DNA of 64,000 nucleotides from Bromus sterilis (taxonomy: Eukaryota > Streptophyta > Magnoliopsida > Poales > Poaceae), in NCBI GenBank assembly GCA_950022295.1, contig OX465596.1, positions 212,567,501 to 212,631,500 on the forward strand. Direction: 5' to 3'. The translations under genes and the position numbers were made by a program. This document shows positions 10,611 through 21,512 of this stretch, one piece after another. Numbering within the stretch: the stretch's first letter is position 1; each line of letters begins with the position of its first letter. Under the pieces are notes generated by a model. The model did not search any database, was not told the DNA's origin, and saw nothing but the letters and a program-made list of their open reading frames with translations.

Positions 10611-12825
10611 CTCCGAAACCCCGCCTCTCGTGATTCTGTACGGGAGAGAGGCGATCAGGTTTTTGGGGAGCGCACTCGCGCGAATGCTGACAGCGACGAC
10701 GACTACTTCTCCGACGACGACTTCTTCCCAGACGTCGACAGCCTCTCCATCAACGACATGGGCGACACCAACGCCGGCGGCTCCACACCCGCTGCACCGT
10801 ACATGATCTGTTCTTCTGTGTTTGAGGTCATGTTGCATGTCATGTTCCTAGTAATTTATTTAGATGTCATCTCCTTGTCTACTGTTTTAGTATATCGCAT
10901 GGCTAGTTTGATCTGTTACATTATTGCCATGGATTGTTTGTATATTTCGTGGATTAAATCATATGCTAAATTGCTAATATTTTCAACAATCCAAAAACCT
11001 AATTATTGGCAATTTACTGCATCTGGCTTACTTGCGACTATGAAGCCGCCGCCTTTCAAGGGGGTGCACTATAAGCGGTGGCGCACGAGAGCAGTGTACT
11101 GGCTTCAGTCCATGCAATGATATGACGCCACCAAGGGCAAGCCCGAGGGCGATCTTACTCCTGCACAGCAGGAGGCTTATGAGAAGATCGATACTCTCTT
11201 TAAGGGTGCCCTCCTTGGTATTCTTGATGATTCCATTGTGGATTCATATATGTTGTTTGATAACGGCAAGGACATGTGGGATGCGCTCGAGGCCAAGTTT
11301 GGGGCCTCGGACGCTGGCAGCGAGTTGTATGTCATGGAACAATATTATGACTACAAGATGACTGATGAGCGCTCTGTTGTTCAACAAGCGCATGAGATAC
11401 AGTCGCTCGCCAAGGAACTTGAGCACTTCAAGTGTGTGTTGCCGGACAAGTTTGTGGCCGGAGGAATTATTGCCAAACTTCCACATTCGTGGAACAACTT
11501 TGCTACTTCTTTAAAACACAAGAGGCAAGAGTTTTGCGTTGCGAATCTCATTGGGACTCTTGATGTTTAAGAGAAGGCGAGAGCAAAGGATACACGCGCT
11601 CGAGTTCCTGAGGGTGGTTCAAGTGCCCATATGGTACAGAAAAAGAACTACCAGCCCAACAAGTTCAACTTCAAGAATAAATCTGGTGGAAAAGGCAAGT
11701 TTGATAAAAAGAACAAGCCGTCACAGCCTACCAACTTCAAGAAGAATCCTAATAATAAGAAGGGAGTGTGCCATGTTTGCGGCAGTGCAAAGCATTGGGC
11801 CTCCAGCTGCCCTGGTCGCAATGAGGAGCGCGGACCTGAGAATGGCGGCAAGACCGCCAATGTTGTCATTGACACGGAGACGAAAGACTCTGGGTACGTC
11901 CCTACAATTCTTTCATTATGTCATTCTCCTGATTGGTTGATTGATACTGGTGCCAATGTTCATGTATGTGCTGAAGCCTCTATGTTTTCTTCCTATCAGG
12001 TCACAGGGACTTCCCCCGTGCTGATGGGGAACGGGTCATATGCTACTGTTCATGGGGTCCGTACGGTGGATCTGAAGTTTACTTCGGGGAATATCGTGCG
12101 ACTGAAGAACGTTCATCATGTGCCCTCCATCAATAAAAATCTCGTTAGCGGTTCGCGTTTGTGTCGAGATGGTTTTAAGTTGGTTTTTGAGTCCAATAAA
12201 GTTGTAATTTCCAAGTATGGACAATTCATTGGGAAAGGCTATGAATGCGGAGGCTTGTTCCGCCTATCTTTGTCAGATATTTGCACCAAAGTTGTTAATC
12301 ATATTTGTTATGATAATGAGTCCAATGTTTTGCATTCTCGACTCTGTCACATTAACTTTGGTAGCATGACGCGGTTAGCTAATATGAGTTTAATTCCGAA
12401 GATTCCTACTGTCAAGGGTTCCAAGTGCCAAGTATGCGTTCAAGCTAAGCAACCTCGCAAGTCCCATAAGACTGCAGAGGCAAGAGACTTGGCAGCACTG
12501 GAACTTATACATTCAGACCTCTGTGAGATTAATGGTGTGATGACAAAAGGTGGAAAGAAATATTTCATGACGTTGATTGATGACTCTACTAGATATTGTT
12601 ATGTGTATCTTCTGAAATCTAAAGATGAGGCTTTAACTTACTTCAAAAACTATAAAGCCGAAGCAGAGAACCAACTTGATCGAAAGATTAAACGGCTTAG
12701 GTCTGATCGTGGTGGAGAATACTTTTCCAATGAATTTGATTTGTTTTGTGTGGAACATGGTATAATACATGAGAGGACGCCTCCCTATTCACCTCCGTCA
12801 AATGGGGTGGCCGAAAGAAAAAACG
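10611..12825 (+). mobile_element. BARE/Angela-like copia (part 2), truncated in integrase
   Basis: Resumes after the solo LTR. The leader (10616-11012) is followed by gag, protease and the first half of integrase. Homology stops at about 12825 just after NGVAERKN, where sequence of a minus-strand Athila-type element begins. RT, RNase H and 3' LTR are absent. No target duplication spans the junction, so loss by deletion or illegitimate recombination is more likely than a simple insertion. Confidence 0.85.
11013..12825 (+). pseudogene. copia gag-protease-integrase remnant
   Basis: One frame throughout (positions divisible by three). Gag starts around 11019 (ASGLLATMKPPPFKG) with the usual initiator ATG not intact. 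In-frame stops interrupt it at 11118-11120 and 11568-11570. After the second stop comes a basic linker, a CCHC zinc knuckle (CHVCGSAKHWASSCP, codons near 11770-11814), the protease motif WLIDTGANVH near 11935, a pre-integrase H...C..C region, and the integrase core with HSDLCE, RSDRGGEY and NGVAERKN, so all three catalytic acids are present. The frame then runs 27 unrelated codons to a stop at 12903. Gag would coat the RNA and integrase insert the cDNA; this copy cannot do either alone. Confidence 0.88.
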
Positions 12826-13814
12826 TGAAAGTAGAAGGATCTCGTGTTTCGTGGTTGATCAGAAACGCAATATATAAACAAGGTTACCAAACTTGGAAGT
12901 CCTAGTAACATACTCATGCCTCTTCATAGCAGCAAGATCAAAGCTTAAATAAGTAAAAGGCTTATCATCAGGGTGTGGGGTGCCGTTAAGATACTCAAGG
13001 ATAAGTGTGGCGTAAACGCCACCAAATAAATCCCCCTTGTTACCATTATACTCACATAATAAGCAAGGCGGCGAGCAATTAAGGCACCCACTTTATACTC
13101 ACTCCCCCCCTAAGAGGGCGTTCGCTAGGATAGGAATATCCGGAGTAGAACTATTTCTCGTGTTGTCACAAGCTAATACCCCTCTAGAAATAAAATACGC
13201 AAAATACCTGAGGTGGGGTATAGGATGCTGGAAATCTTCAAACGTTGAATATCCCTCGTATCCTGGCTGCAAAGAGAGTCAAAGAGAGTCCTCAGCTCGG
13301 AGGGCTGAGATTTCATCCTTGTCGTATGTCCAGCGTTCGGCACACTTATTATTTCACAAAATCTCGCCAAAGGCATGGTCAAAAGATCCTTGTAAATTCT
13401 AAACTCAATACTTCCAGCATCATGATTATATCTGAAACTATTAATAAAACATGAGGTGAGTTTTTGATACTGAGCAACACGGCATGTTGCTAGCCGTGTC
13501 AAACCTGCATTGGCACAAAGGCCGTAGAATTCCTCCTTAATTCTTGCAGCTTCGACGAAAGCATCGCACGGATACGTCATTGCACGTGTCGGACTCGTCT
13601 CTTCCAACAACTCTAGGGGCACAAGATCTTCGTTGTAGCTCACCCTAGCAGCTGACGATGAAGTTGCAGCTCTAGTAACTCGATCGGAGTGCTCGGGCTT
13701 CTTCTTTCCAAGCCACCCCTTTGCTTTTCCTAGCAAACTCATTTCTGAAATTTTTGACAATTCACAAAAACAAGGATTTAAACATAGTGAGTTGAGGCAA
13801 ACTACTCTACTCAT
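12826..13814 (-). pseudogene. Athila-type extra ORF (env-position / ATHILA ORF-like), broken
   Basis: The likely start is the ATG at 13742 (MSLLGKAKGWLG); an upstream in-frame ATG exists at 13814. The first part has a basic Ser/Ala-rich N-terminus and then RFCEIISVPNAG, a segment I associate with the ATHILA ORF family of grass gypsy elements. The frame ends at 13173, but the adjacent frame continues the same protein type (FAYFISRGVLACDN near 13210; LILEYLNGTPHPDD near 12990; LAAMKRHEYV near 12915), so at least two frameshifts occur. Its role in the element is unknown; position matches the env-like slot of Athila. Truncated at the copia junction. Confidence 0.65.
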
Positions 13815-14511
13815 TTACCTAAGGCATAAACTTGCATCAAAACTTGGAAAATAAATTTCTACACATGCATGCAAGCTCATATGAATAGCACCAAGAACTA
13901 TTAAATACTAACAAATGAAGACAACACTCAAAAATCTAATTGGAGTGGTGGAGGAGTTACATACCGTGGAGTATTTTATCAAAATCTCAGCTCAAATGAT
14001 GGGTTGTAGAGAGAGATCGAAATCCTGGACGGAGAGAAGCACCAACGCAAGTTCCAGGTGCAGAACTCGTGTTTTGGGGAAGAAACAGAGAGAGGAAGAA
14101 GAATTACCTTGTTGGCCGACCTGTGTGCGCGGCCAGGGGGCAGGCCGCGCCAGCTAGCCGCCTGGGCCACTGGTGGCCCCCCTGGTCGGCCCCATGTGCC
14201 CCTGGGTCACTTTTGACGTGGAAATTTTGATTTTTATTTTTCTGGAATTTTTCTGGAAACTTCACTGTTGAAAAAATTTCGGGGTTCAAAAAGCTGCGAA
14301 ACTTTCTGACAACTTGAAACAACGGTTAGAAATGTGAAGCTTCCAAAACATGTAAACTTGGTACAGCAAAGAGAACAAAAGCTAAAGCAAATGAAAACAT
14401 AACAAGCTCCACTTTTTACCTATATAAAACATGCTAGCTAGCAAGGTTAATCAAGTCTTACCAACAAACCGGTGATATATAGAGCAAAAAGTCTCACCTC
14501 TCATGAACTGA
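13815..14511 (-). other. noncoding internal region of the Athila-type element
   Basis: AT-rich with a short GC-rich segment (14120-14210). No convincing frame on either strand; frames at 13915-14157 and 13979-14322 are short and without motifs. In an autonomous relative RT, RNase H and integrase would precede this point. Confidence 0.6.
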
Positions 14512-17185
14512 TCATTGCGCCTTTACTTTAATGGACATTGTACCCACCATAATGGTTTTGTATTTGTGGTGCACATGTAGAGGACAATCCCATTCCCCAA
14601 TCATCACGGTCTCGATATTATCTATAGAGTTAAGACCATGCCTTTTGTCGATCTTCTTTGGAAAATACACCGTGTGTTCTTTATCATCTACGTTAAAGGT
14701 GACCTTTCCTTTATTGCAATCAATAATATCACCTTCGGTGTTAAGAAAAGGTCTACCAAGAATAATGGACATGCTCCCATCCTCGGGCATGTCAAGCACA
14801 ACAAAATCTGTAAGAATTAAGGAATTAGCAACTTTAACAGGAACATCCTCACAAATACCAATCGGGACGGGTGTCGACTTGTCATCCATCTGAAGAGAGA
14901 TGTCTGTAGGGATTACTTTATCTAAACATAGCCTCTTATAAAGAGAAGAAGGCATAACACTCACTCCTGCTCCAAGATCACATAAAGTGGTTTTGACATA
15001 GTTATTCTTTATGGAGCAAGGAATGGTGGGTATACCTGGATCACCGAGCTTCTCAAGAATCTTGCCACTTAAAGAGTAGTTAGCAAGCATAGTAGATATT
15101 GCCTCATTTGGGACTTTTCTTTTATTAGTAACAATATCTTTCATACATTTTGAATAAGGAGGTAACTTAATAGCATCAGGCAAAGGACTTTGAATAAAAA
15201 GAGGTTTCATCCATTCACAAAAATTATTATAGTGCTTTTCTTCTTTGGTTTTGAGAGACTTACCTGGGAAGGGCATGGGTTTATGTACCCATGGTTCTCT
15301 TTCCTTTCCGTGCCTTCTTGCAATGAAGTCTTCTCTAGTATACTTGTATTTATCGGGTGCTTCTTCTTCTCGCACCTCGGGAGTATCATTCTTTTCCTTA
15401 TAATTTTCGCTTTCAGCGTCGTCTTCAGTTTCAGCATCGGAGATAGATATACTATTAGTATCAACAGCGGGTTCTTCACTTTTAATAGGATCATTGGAGT
15501 TGTCAGCTTCCTTGTGTTTCTTATTTTTCTTTTTCTTCTTTGGAGAACTAACAATCTCGTCTTCTACCTACACTTGAGAACCTTGTTCGATCCTCTTTGG
15601 ATGCCCCTCGCGATAGAGAGGGTCCTGGGTGTGTGTTCCACCCCTATTCTTTATACCATAGGCCTGTATATCTTGTTTGGCATTATTAGCAAGAAAATCT
15701 TTTTGCACATTAGAAATTTGTTCAAGCTGTGCTTGAACCATATGAAAATTCTTAACAAGACATTTAACATCATTAACTGTTCTTCCTAGAACATCAAGTA
15801 AATTTTTGATACTAAGGTAATTATCATGTAGCTGACTTTGTATCCTCATATTAAAGTGGTTTTGCTTCATAATAAAATTATCAAGCTCATCTAAACATTG
15901 ATCGGGAGGCTTACCTTTAGGGATGTCACTTTCATTGAAATCTAAAAGAGAGTGTACCTCTACCAAGGGAGGGTGAGTAGGAAGCTCACACAACTTCTCA
16001 ATAGGAGGTAGATTCTTCACGTCTTCAGCTTTAATGCCTTTCTCCTTTATAGACTTCTTTGCTGCTTGCATATCTTCGGGGCTCAGGACAAGCATGCCCC
16101 TCTTCTTTGGTGGTGGAGGTGGTTCAGGGACGGACCAATCTTCATGATTCTTGGCAATCTTTCCCATTAATTCTTCAGCATCATCCGGTGTTCTTTCCCT
16201 GAAAACACAACCAACACAACTATCCAACTAGGATCTGGATTCATCGGTTAGACCAGCAAAAAATATATCAAGCAATTCATTCTTAGGGACTTCATGTCCC
16301 GGTCTAGCCTTAATTAAACTGCAATACCTCCCCCAAGCTTTAGGGAGATGCCAATCCTGCAACTGTTTAAAGTTATAAATTCTTTGTAAAGCAGCATGTT
16401 GCATATGAGCAGGAAAATACTTATCAACAAAAGCTTGAGCTAAGTCCTGAGGACTCTTAATGGAACCATAGGGTAGTACATCATACCATGCTTTAGTGTC
16501 TTCCTTCAAAGAGAAAGGAAAGATCTTAGCCACATAAAAGTTTCGTATCCTCTCATCAGTAGTAAACAAACCACCTAACTCGGTGAGTTTGGTCAGGTGT
16601 TCTATAGCATCATCATTTTGTCTGCCATAAAAGGGGTCAGCTTCGGCTGTAGATATAAGTGAAAGATCAACGAAGAAATCTTAATCAGGATCAGCAATGC
16701 CTATAGGATATGTAGCAAATTCAGGATCGAGAGTAATCTTGTTCTTCATGGAGTGCTTTTCAAGCAGCTTCTTAATAGCACCAGGGTCAGAGCTGGGACA
16801 CTCTGTACCTGCATAGATCATCATCAAGAATAACATAATCATCCTCAAGGAGTCTCTTCTTGAGGTCACTCAGGTCAGGATAATCATAAGTTTCAACAAT
16901 AGGGTAGCGAGTAACAGGAATTTCAATTCCATATTGTTTAGCGGCAGCAACGATTTGTTTCTCAAGAGAGTAACCAAGTGAACCAATATAATCAAGGGTA
17001 GTAGAAGCATCATCAAAAGTATCAGACATAGAAACAGACTCAGTAGAAGTAGCATGTGGTGGTGGTGGTGAAGCAAACTTACTTATAACGATAGGTGAAT
17101 CAAGCGTAGCACTAATGCTCAGAACGGTACCTTTTCTGGTAGTGGATGGTAAGATTGGAACCTTCGAGTCTCCTTTCTTACCCAT
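14512..17185 (-). pseudogene. Athila-type gag-protease, broken
   Basis: Start chosen at the ATG 17185 (MGKKGDSKVP), about 60 bp inside the primer site. The N-terminal part runs to about 16815, where a frameshift moves the product to the next frame (YAGTECPSSDPGAIKK). In that frame stops occur at 16681-16683, 16228-16230 and 15568-15570. The retrotransposon gag core lies around 16570-16230 (KAWYDVLP, ALQRIYNFKQL, LLDIFFAGLT). A Lys/Glu-rich linker (15560-15380) leads to the aspartic protease with TLCDLGAGVSVMP around 14960-15000 and SIILGRPFL around 14750, then the end at 14512. With four lesions it is not translatable as one protein. Confidence 0.85.
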
Positions 17186-17242
17186 AGTGGATAAAGTGCA
17201 GCAGGCAGAATACTTCAAGTATACTTGTAAATAAAGCTATGC

Positions 17243-17260
17243 TCCCCGGCAACAGCGCCA
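17243..17260 (-). other. primer-binding site, tRNA-Asp type
   Basis: Minus strand TGGCGCTGTTGCCGGGGA, one mismatch from the plant tRNA-Asp 3' complement used by many Athila elements. It lies 12 bases inside the LTR end and sets the minus orientation. Confidence 0.8.
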
Positions 17261-17272
17261 GAAAATAGTACT

Positions 17273-18970
17273 TGATGACCCTCAACTATAGGGGATCGAG
17301 ATAGTCTTCACGGGTAAGATAACCCAATTTATTGATTCGACACAAGGGGAGCCAAAGAATATTCATAATCTTTAATAGTTGAGTTGTCAATTCAACCGCA
17401 CCTGAAATATACTTGCTTGCAACAAAATATTAATAGCAATGGTGATATGATAGCGATAGTGGCAATAGCGAAAGTAAAACAGCGAAAGTAAACAACTATT
17501 GACTAGCAGGATTAAAACACTGTAGGCTAGGGAGATGGATGGTTGGGAGATGCTTGGATGAGAGCGAACATGTAATATATTTTAACAAGGGGCAAGGCAC
17601 ACAGAAAAGCAAGGATCATCTAGGCAAATATCAAACATTAGACATGCATCCCGTAGGTAGTTGTGCGTGCTTGCAATAAGAACTTGCACAACATATTTTG
17701 TCCTACCATCCCACTACGGACGGGGCCAAAAGGAACTTATGGAGATTAAGGTGCTCATGTCAAAGAACACCAGAACAAAGCATTAACACTCAATGGATAC
17801 ATGAAATCCTCAAATTATAGTCCATCCCCTTTGGTGTCCCATGGGGTGGAGGCCGTCCTGGCTCGCCTGAACCAGATTGGATCGGGGCCGGCGGAGGTTC
17901 GGGCGGCCACGGCTTGCGGGTAGTGGAGCTCCGCCGAGGGGTGCAAGCTTGGCATGGCGGAGGAGGGCCGCAGACGACGGCGGATCCGACCGTCTTGCTG
18001 GTCGGCTCTGGCCGTCGGCGCGGGCGAGCAGGTCGGGGCCGGCGAGCTCCATGGCGGCGTTTCCATGGTGGCGGCGGCGTGCTTTCGGTGGGCTACTGCG
18101 CAGAGAGAGGGAGGCAGTGAGGAGGAGAGGGAGTCCGAGAGGAGAGGAGGGGAGGCCGGCGGTGGAGCGGCTTACCGGAGCACGGCGGCGCAGCCGGTTG
18201 CGGCGGCTCCCGTCGGCGGAAGGTGGTGGCTCGGTGAGACGGGCCCGGGCCGGCAGCAGCGGATCTTGGGCCCTGCGGGGCCCGGATCTGGCTGGGAGGT
18301 GGCTGGCTGGCTTGGGAGGCGACGTGGCTCATTCTGAGCCTCAGATCTGGCGATCTAGCGGCCAGAAATGGCTGGGAGTTAGGGTTTCGGGTGTGCAAGG
18401 GGATTGCGGGTGATCTGGGATATTTTTGCAGCGGGTAGCTGCAAAAAGTCTTAGGGGAAACCCTAGAACCGCTAGGAGAGAGTGGTGGTCTATTTATAGG
18501 CTGGCCTGGATTGCAGGTTTACGCAAACGCCCTCGATTTCTCTCTCTCGCGTCCGATGTTTACATTTCTGACCGTCGGGAGTCTATACGACCTCCGGTTC
18601 GGACGAAATTTCGAGTCATGCGCTCAGCGCGGCGAGCCGGTCACTTCTATCTCACTTCGATACCATTCTGAGAACATTTTTCTGGCGCCCAATAAAATAA
18701 TCCATTTATTAAATAAACGGGGTTTTCATTCCAATGGCGATGGTTGGTCATGTGCCGGAAGTTGCGATGGTGCTCGGGTTAAACCCGGTGTCGCAAGGTT
18801 GTGTACCATGGTGGAAGGGCTCCGTCACACACCCTATACGTAAAATAAGGGGGCAATATAATCACCGATTAATAAACCGGCGAAGCAAATACTACAGACA
18901 ACTCTAGCAATCAACAAAATAAAACAGCAAACAATTTTTTTAATTTGGGTGGAATTCCCGGGCCGTTACA
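17273..18970 (-). repeat. 5' LTR of the Athila-type element, 1698 bp
   Basis: Minus strand begins TGTAACGGCC and ends GGGTCATCA. The GC-rich middle (17830-18400) has open frames on both strands without motifs, typical of these LTRs. The flanking 5 bp on the right are ccctt; the other flank is lost with the truncated 3' end, so no duplication can be checked. Confidence 0.8.
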
Positions 18971-19069
18971 CCCTTGTGTTATGGAAATCGTGACTTGGCG
19001 TCCAAGACAAAGACTAGATTAGGCAACTGCTTATGTGAACCTAGATCGACTCCTTGCGACCCTGCCTAG

Positions 19070-19078
19070 TATATAAAG
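19070..19078 (+). promoter_or_regulatory. TATA box in Tat LTR
   Basis: TATATAAAG followed by a GC-rich start region, about 260 bp before the presumed LTR end and primer site. Consistent with the U3/R boundary of a Tat LTR. Confidence 0.6.
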
Positions 19079-19602
19079 GCTGGGAGAGGGGACGTCTAGG
19101 GCATCCAATCTCATAGCAACACCCCCGGTCCCGAGCGATCTCGCTTCGACCGCCACTGTAATCGCCTCCATCATAATACAAAAGAGCAGGAAGTAGGGGT
19201 TTCACCAATCGAGGGCCCTGAACCTGGGTAAATCCCTGTCTCATGTTAGCCGATGAGCATCTCCAACCTGCACCTCCTCTCTACGATCTAAACCCAGGGT
19301 ACCATACCATGGGATTTGCCGATGCCGATCCTCGTTATTTGGCGCCGGCCGTGGGGAAGACGCGGGTTGGAATCACGATCTCGGTGGTCCCATCATCAAC
19401 AACCAGCAATTTGACGGTTCGAGCAAGATCAGACCCACTCGAAGTGCTCAAGTTCATCGCAAGCCTCTTCGTCGCGCTGCCGAGTTCGCTCGGTCAGCGA
19501 CTGGGTCAAGATCAGTTTCCCGGCGACTACCAAAGTTGCACTCGACGACGGTGAACCCGACGACCCAGAAGGCAAGCTCAAGTCGCGGTCGCGGATCCAA
19601 CA

Positions 19603-20227
19603 ATGGCACCAGATCAGATCCAGGAACTTCACATCGAGATTTCGCTTGAGCAACCACCAGCCACCACAACAACCCCTGCCACCAATCGAGCACCCGCAAT
19701 GACTCGCGATAGAGACTCGTCCACTCGTGTAGGTGAATACTACTACCCCAACAAAAGGCCAGACGAGTTTATCAAGATGATCCGAAACCGCCCGATCAAC
19801 GACGGAATTAAGCTTGATCCAAGGTTTCACTCTCCTTCCGAAGACCACTCATGGACATATCGCATCACAAGGAGAAGAAGACATGCCAGCTCGAGCAGTC
19901 TCACACCCTAAGAGCAGCTGGATGGGCCCTGCACAATCCATTGTTTCGAAGACGACTGAGGATGACTCAGGGAAGGCCACACCCTAAGGAGCTGCCGCCT
20001 GTTTATCAAACTCTCCGATAGACTAAAAGAAGAGAAGCAGCGCAAAGCCAAACGAGCGAGAGAAACGGTGCATCCACCAGTACCTAACACATAGGAACAA
20101 TATCCGCCGTCTCATGGACGGGTGTACATGATCCAAGAAGGACGACCCTCAAAGACGAGGCAGGAGGCGAGCACTTTACAAGCCCAAGCAGTCGAATACC
20201 TGCTGGCAGAAGAACCCTATTACTTAT
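19603..20227 (+). pseudogene. Tat gag remnant
   Basis: ATG at 19603 (MAPDQIQELHIE) follows the primer site by about 250 bp. The frame is open to 19909 and contains YYYPNKRPDEFIKM, but the central gag core expected in Tat elements is missing, suggesting an internal deletion. Beyond 19911 the reading passes stops; a C-terminal piece (AVEYLLAEEPYY) directly precedes the inserted element and joins in sense to the protease at 32512. Function would be capsid formation; this copy is dead. Confidence 0.6.
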
Positions 20228-21512
20228 TGATACGTCCAAAATGTATCTATAATTTCTGCTTGCTACATGCATGTTTTGTGTGATATTGCTATGATCTAGA
20301 TACACTTTCATGCACTTTTGATCATATTTGGACTAACCTATTAACTCAGTGCACCACGGTGCCAGTTCCTGTTTTCTGTTGTTTTTCTATTTCAGTTTTC
20401 CCCCATATAAAAAGTGCCAGAAAAATTCCGGGAAAAATATAGGAAAAATCAGCGTACAGGAAGCTTCGCGAAGAGCCCGAGTGGGGCCAGAGGGGAGCCA
20501 GGGGGCCCAGGCGTCCACCCGGCGCGGCCTCACCCCTGGCCGCGCCAGGGGGGCGCCTGGGGCCCCTGGTCCACCTCTGGCTGCCCCCCTTCGCCTATAT
20601 ATTCTCCGTCACGGGAAACTACGGAAAAGAGAACCCTTTTTCGCGATCTCGCCTCTGTTCTGCCGCCGCCGCGCTTCCGAGATCGGGAGCACCAGAAGAC
20701 CTTTTCCCGGCACCCTGCCGGAGGGAGGATTGACCTCCGGGTGTCTCCTCTCCACCATGGATGCTCCCCGGATGTCTCGTGAGTAGTTTTACTTGGACCA
20801 TGGATCCGTGATCAGTATCTATGTGATGTTCTCCTCCCCTCTTTGTTCTTCATGGTTTAGACCTCGTGAGCTGCTCTACATGATCGAGGCACTTTTGTAA
20901 TCTTTCTGCTATTGCTATGCTGAGTTTGATGGGATCTAATGGATTATGAGATTATGTTCAGATTGTGGTTGAGTAATATATTTGGTTTTTATCTCTTATA
21001 TTTTTGTTCCTAAGGAATTATTGCATGTTCTCCGTTGATGTTTATTGCTTTGGCCAAGTAGTAGGTAGTAACCCCAAGAGGGAACGTTATGCTCGATTGT
21101 GGGTTCATGCCCCCCGATGACACGCTTGAGTGACAGAAACATGAGTCTAGGGGATGTGTTGTTGCCACAAGGGGGAAAACAACGGTGCTTGTAACCGCGG
21201 TTGCAAGGATTGTTTACTTTACGCAAAGTTCTTTTTAATGTAGTTGTCTGTTGCTTTGGGTTTACACTTTGGGTGGGGCTCGCAACTTAATACCATCGAG
21301 ATGTTCTGGATAGATATCTCAAGGTGGATGATTAGTAGTAGATGCAGTTGGATTTCGGTCTACTTATTTTGGCGTACTGCCCGTGCTTTTGAGCCTCTTC
21401 CTTTCTTTTGTAGCATAGTTAGCATTGAAGTGCGTTCATAATCCTGTCAATTGCCCTTCTGTAATTTGTTTACCTCGCATAGCAGGTTTATCGTCTTTTG
21501 GGAGAGAGACAT
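20228..21512 (+). repeat. 5' LTR of the gag-protease element, part 1
   Basis: First 1285 bp of the LTR, up to the solo-LTR insertion. It continues at 25460. Collinear with 30862-32150 of the 3' LTR. It holds a TATA box at 20596 and a GC-rich R/U5-like region with CCCTGCCGGAGG. Confidence 0.92.
20596..20602 (+). promoter_or_regulatory. TATA box of the gag-protease element LTR
   Basis: TATATAT after cttcgcc and before ctccgtc; the same box is at 31231-31237 in the 3' LTR and a variant lies near 51295 in the related LTR at 50931. Conservation across three LTR copies supports a core promoter. Confidence 0.6.

Larger units (their letters stand above)
12826..18970 (-). mobile_element. Athila-type gypsy element, degenerate, 3' truncated, lacking RT-RNaseH-integrase
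   Basis: Minus strand from the right: LTR (18970-17273), tRNA-Asp-type primer site, gag plus protease (17185-14512), about 700 bp noncoding, then an Athila-specific extra ORF (13814-12826) cut at the copia junction. No RT, RNase H or integrase is found between protease and the extra ORF, where an autonomous Athila would have them. No 3' LTR is present. It lies inside or against the LTR of the Tat element beginning at 18971. Confidence 0.8.
18971..20227 (+). mobile_element. Tat-type gypsy element, segment 1 (5' LTR end, primer site, gag remnant)
   Basis: Starts inside the 5' LTR, cut by the Athila-type LTR, and carries a TATA box, a putative primer site (TGGCGCCGGCCGTGGGGA from 19340) and a shortened gag. 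It is interrupted at 20228; the copy cttat (20223-20227) reappears at 32507-32511, where the Tat protease region continues. Segments 2-4 are at 32507-35396, 43878-46084 and 49387-50930. Confidence 0.8.

Noticed and set aside
10758..11120. Frame starting MGDTNAGGS as a separate gene
   Set aside because: It is the copia leader read in frame into gag; this leader is typical of BARE/Angela-like elements.
15190..15789. Plus-strand frame of 199 codons, hydrophobic
   Set aside because: Exactly opposite the Athila gag-protease linker; hydrophobicity reflects the complement of Lys/Glu codons.
17810..18413. GC-rich frames up to 178 codons, plus and minus
   Set aside because: They lie within the Athila-type LTR, and no domain is visible.
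20349..20786. Plus frames of 145 and 122 codons, repeated at 30983-31417
   Set aside because: They fall in the GC-rich R/U5-like part of paired LTRs and repeat only because the LTR is duplicated.
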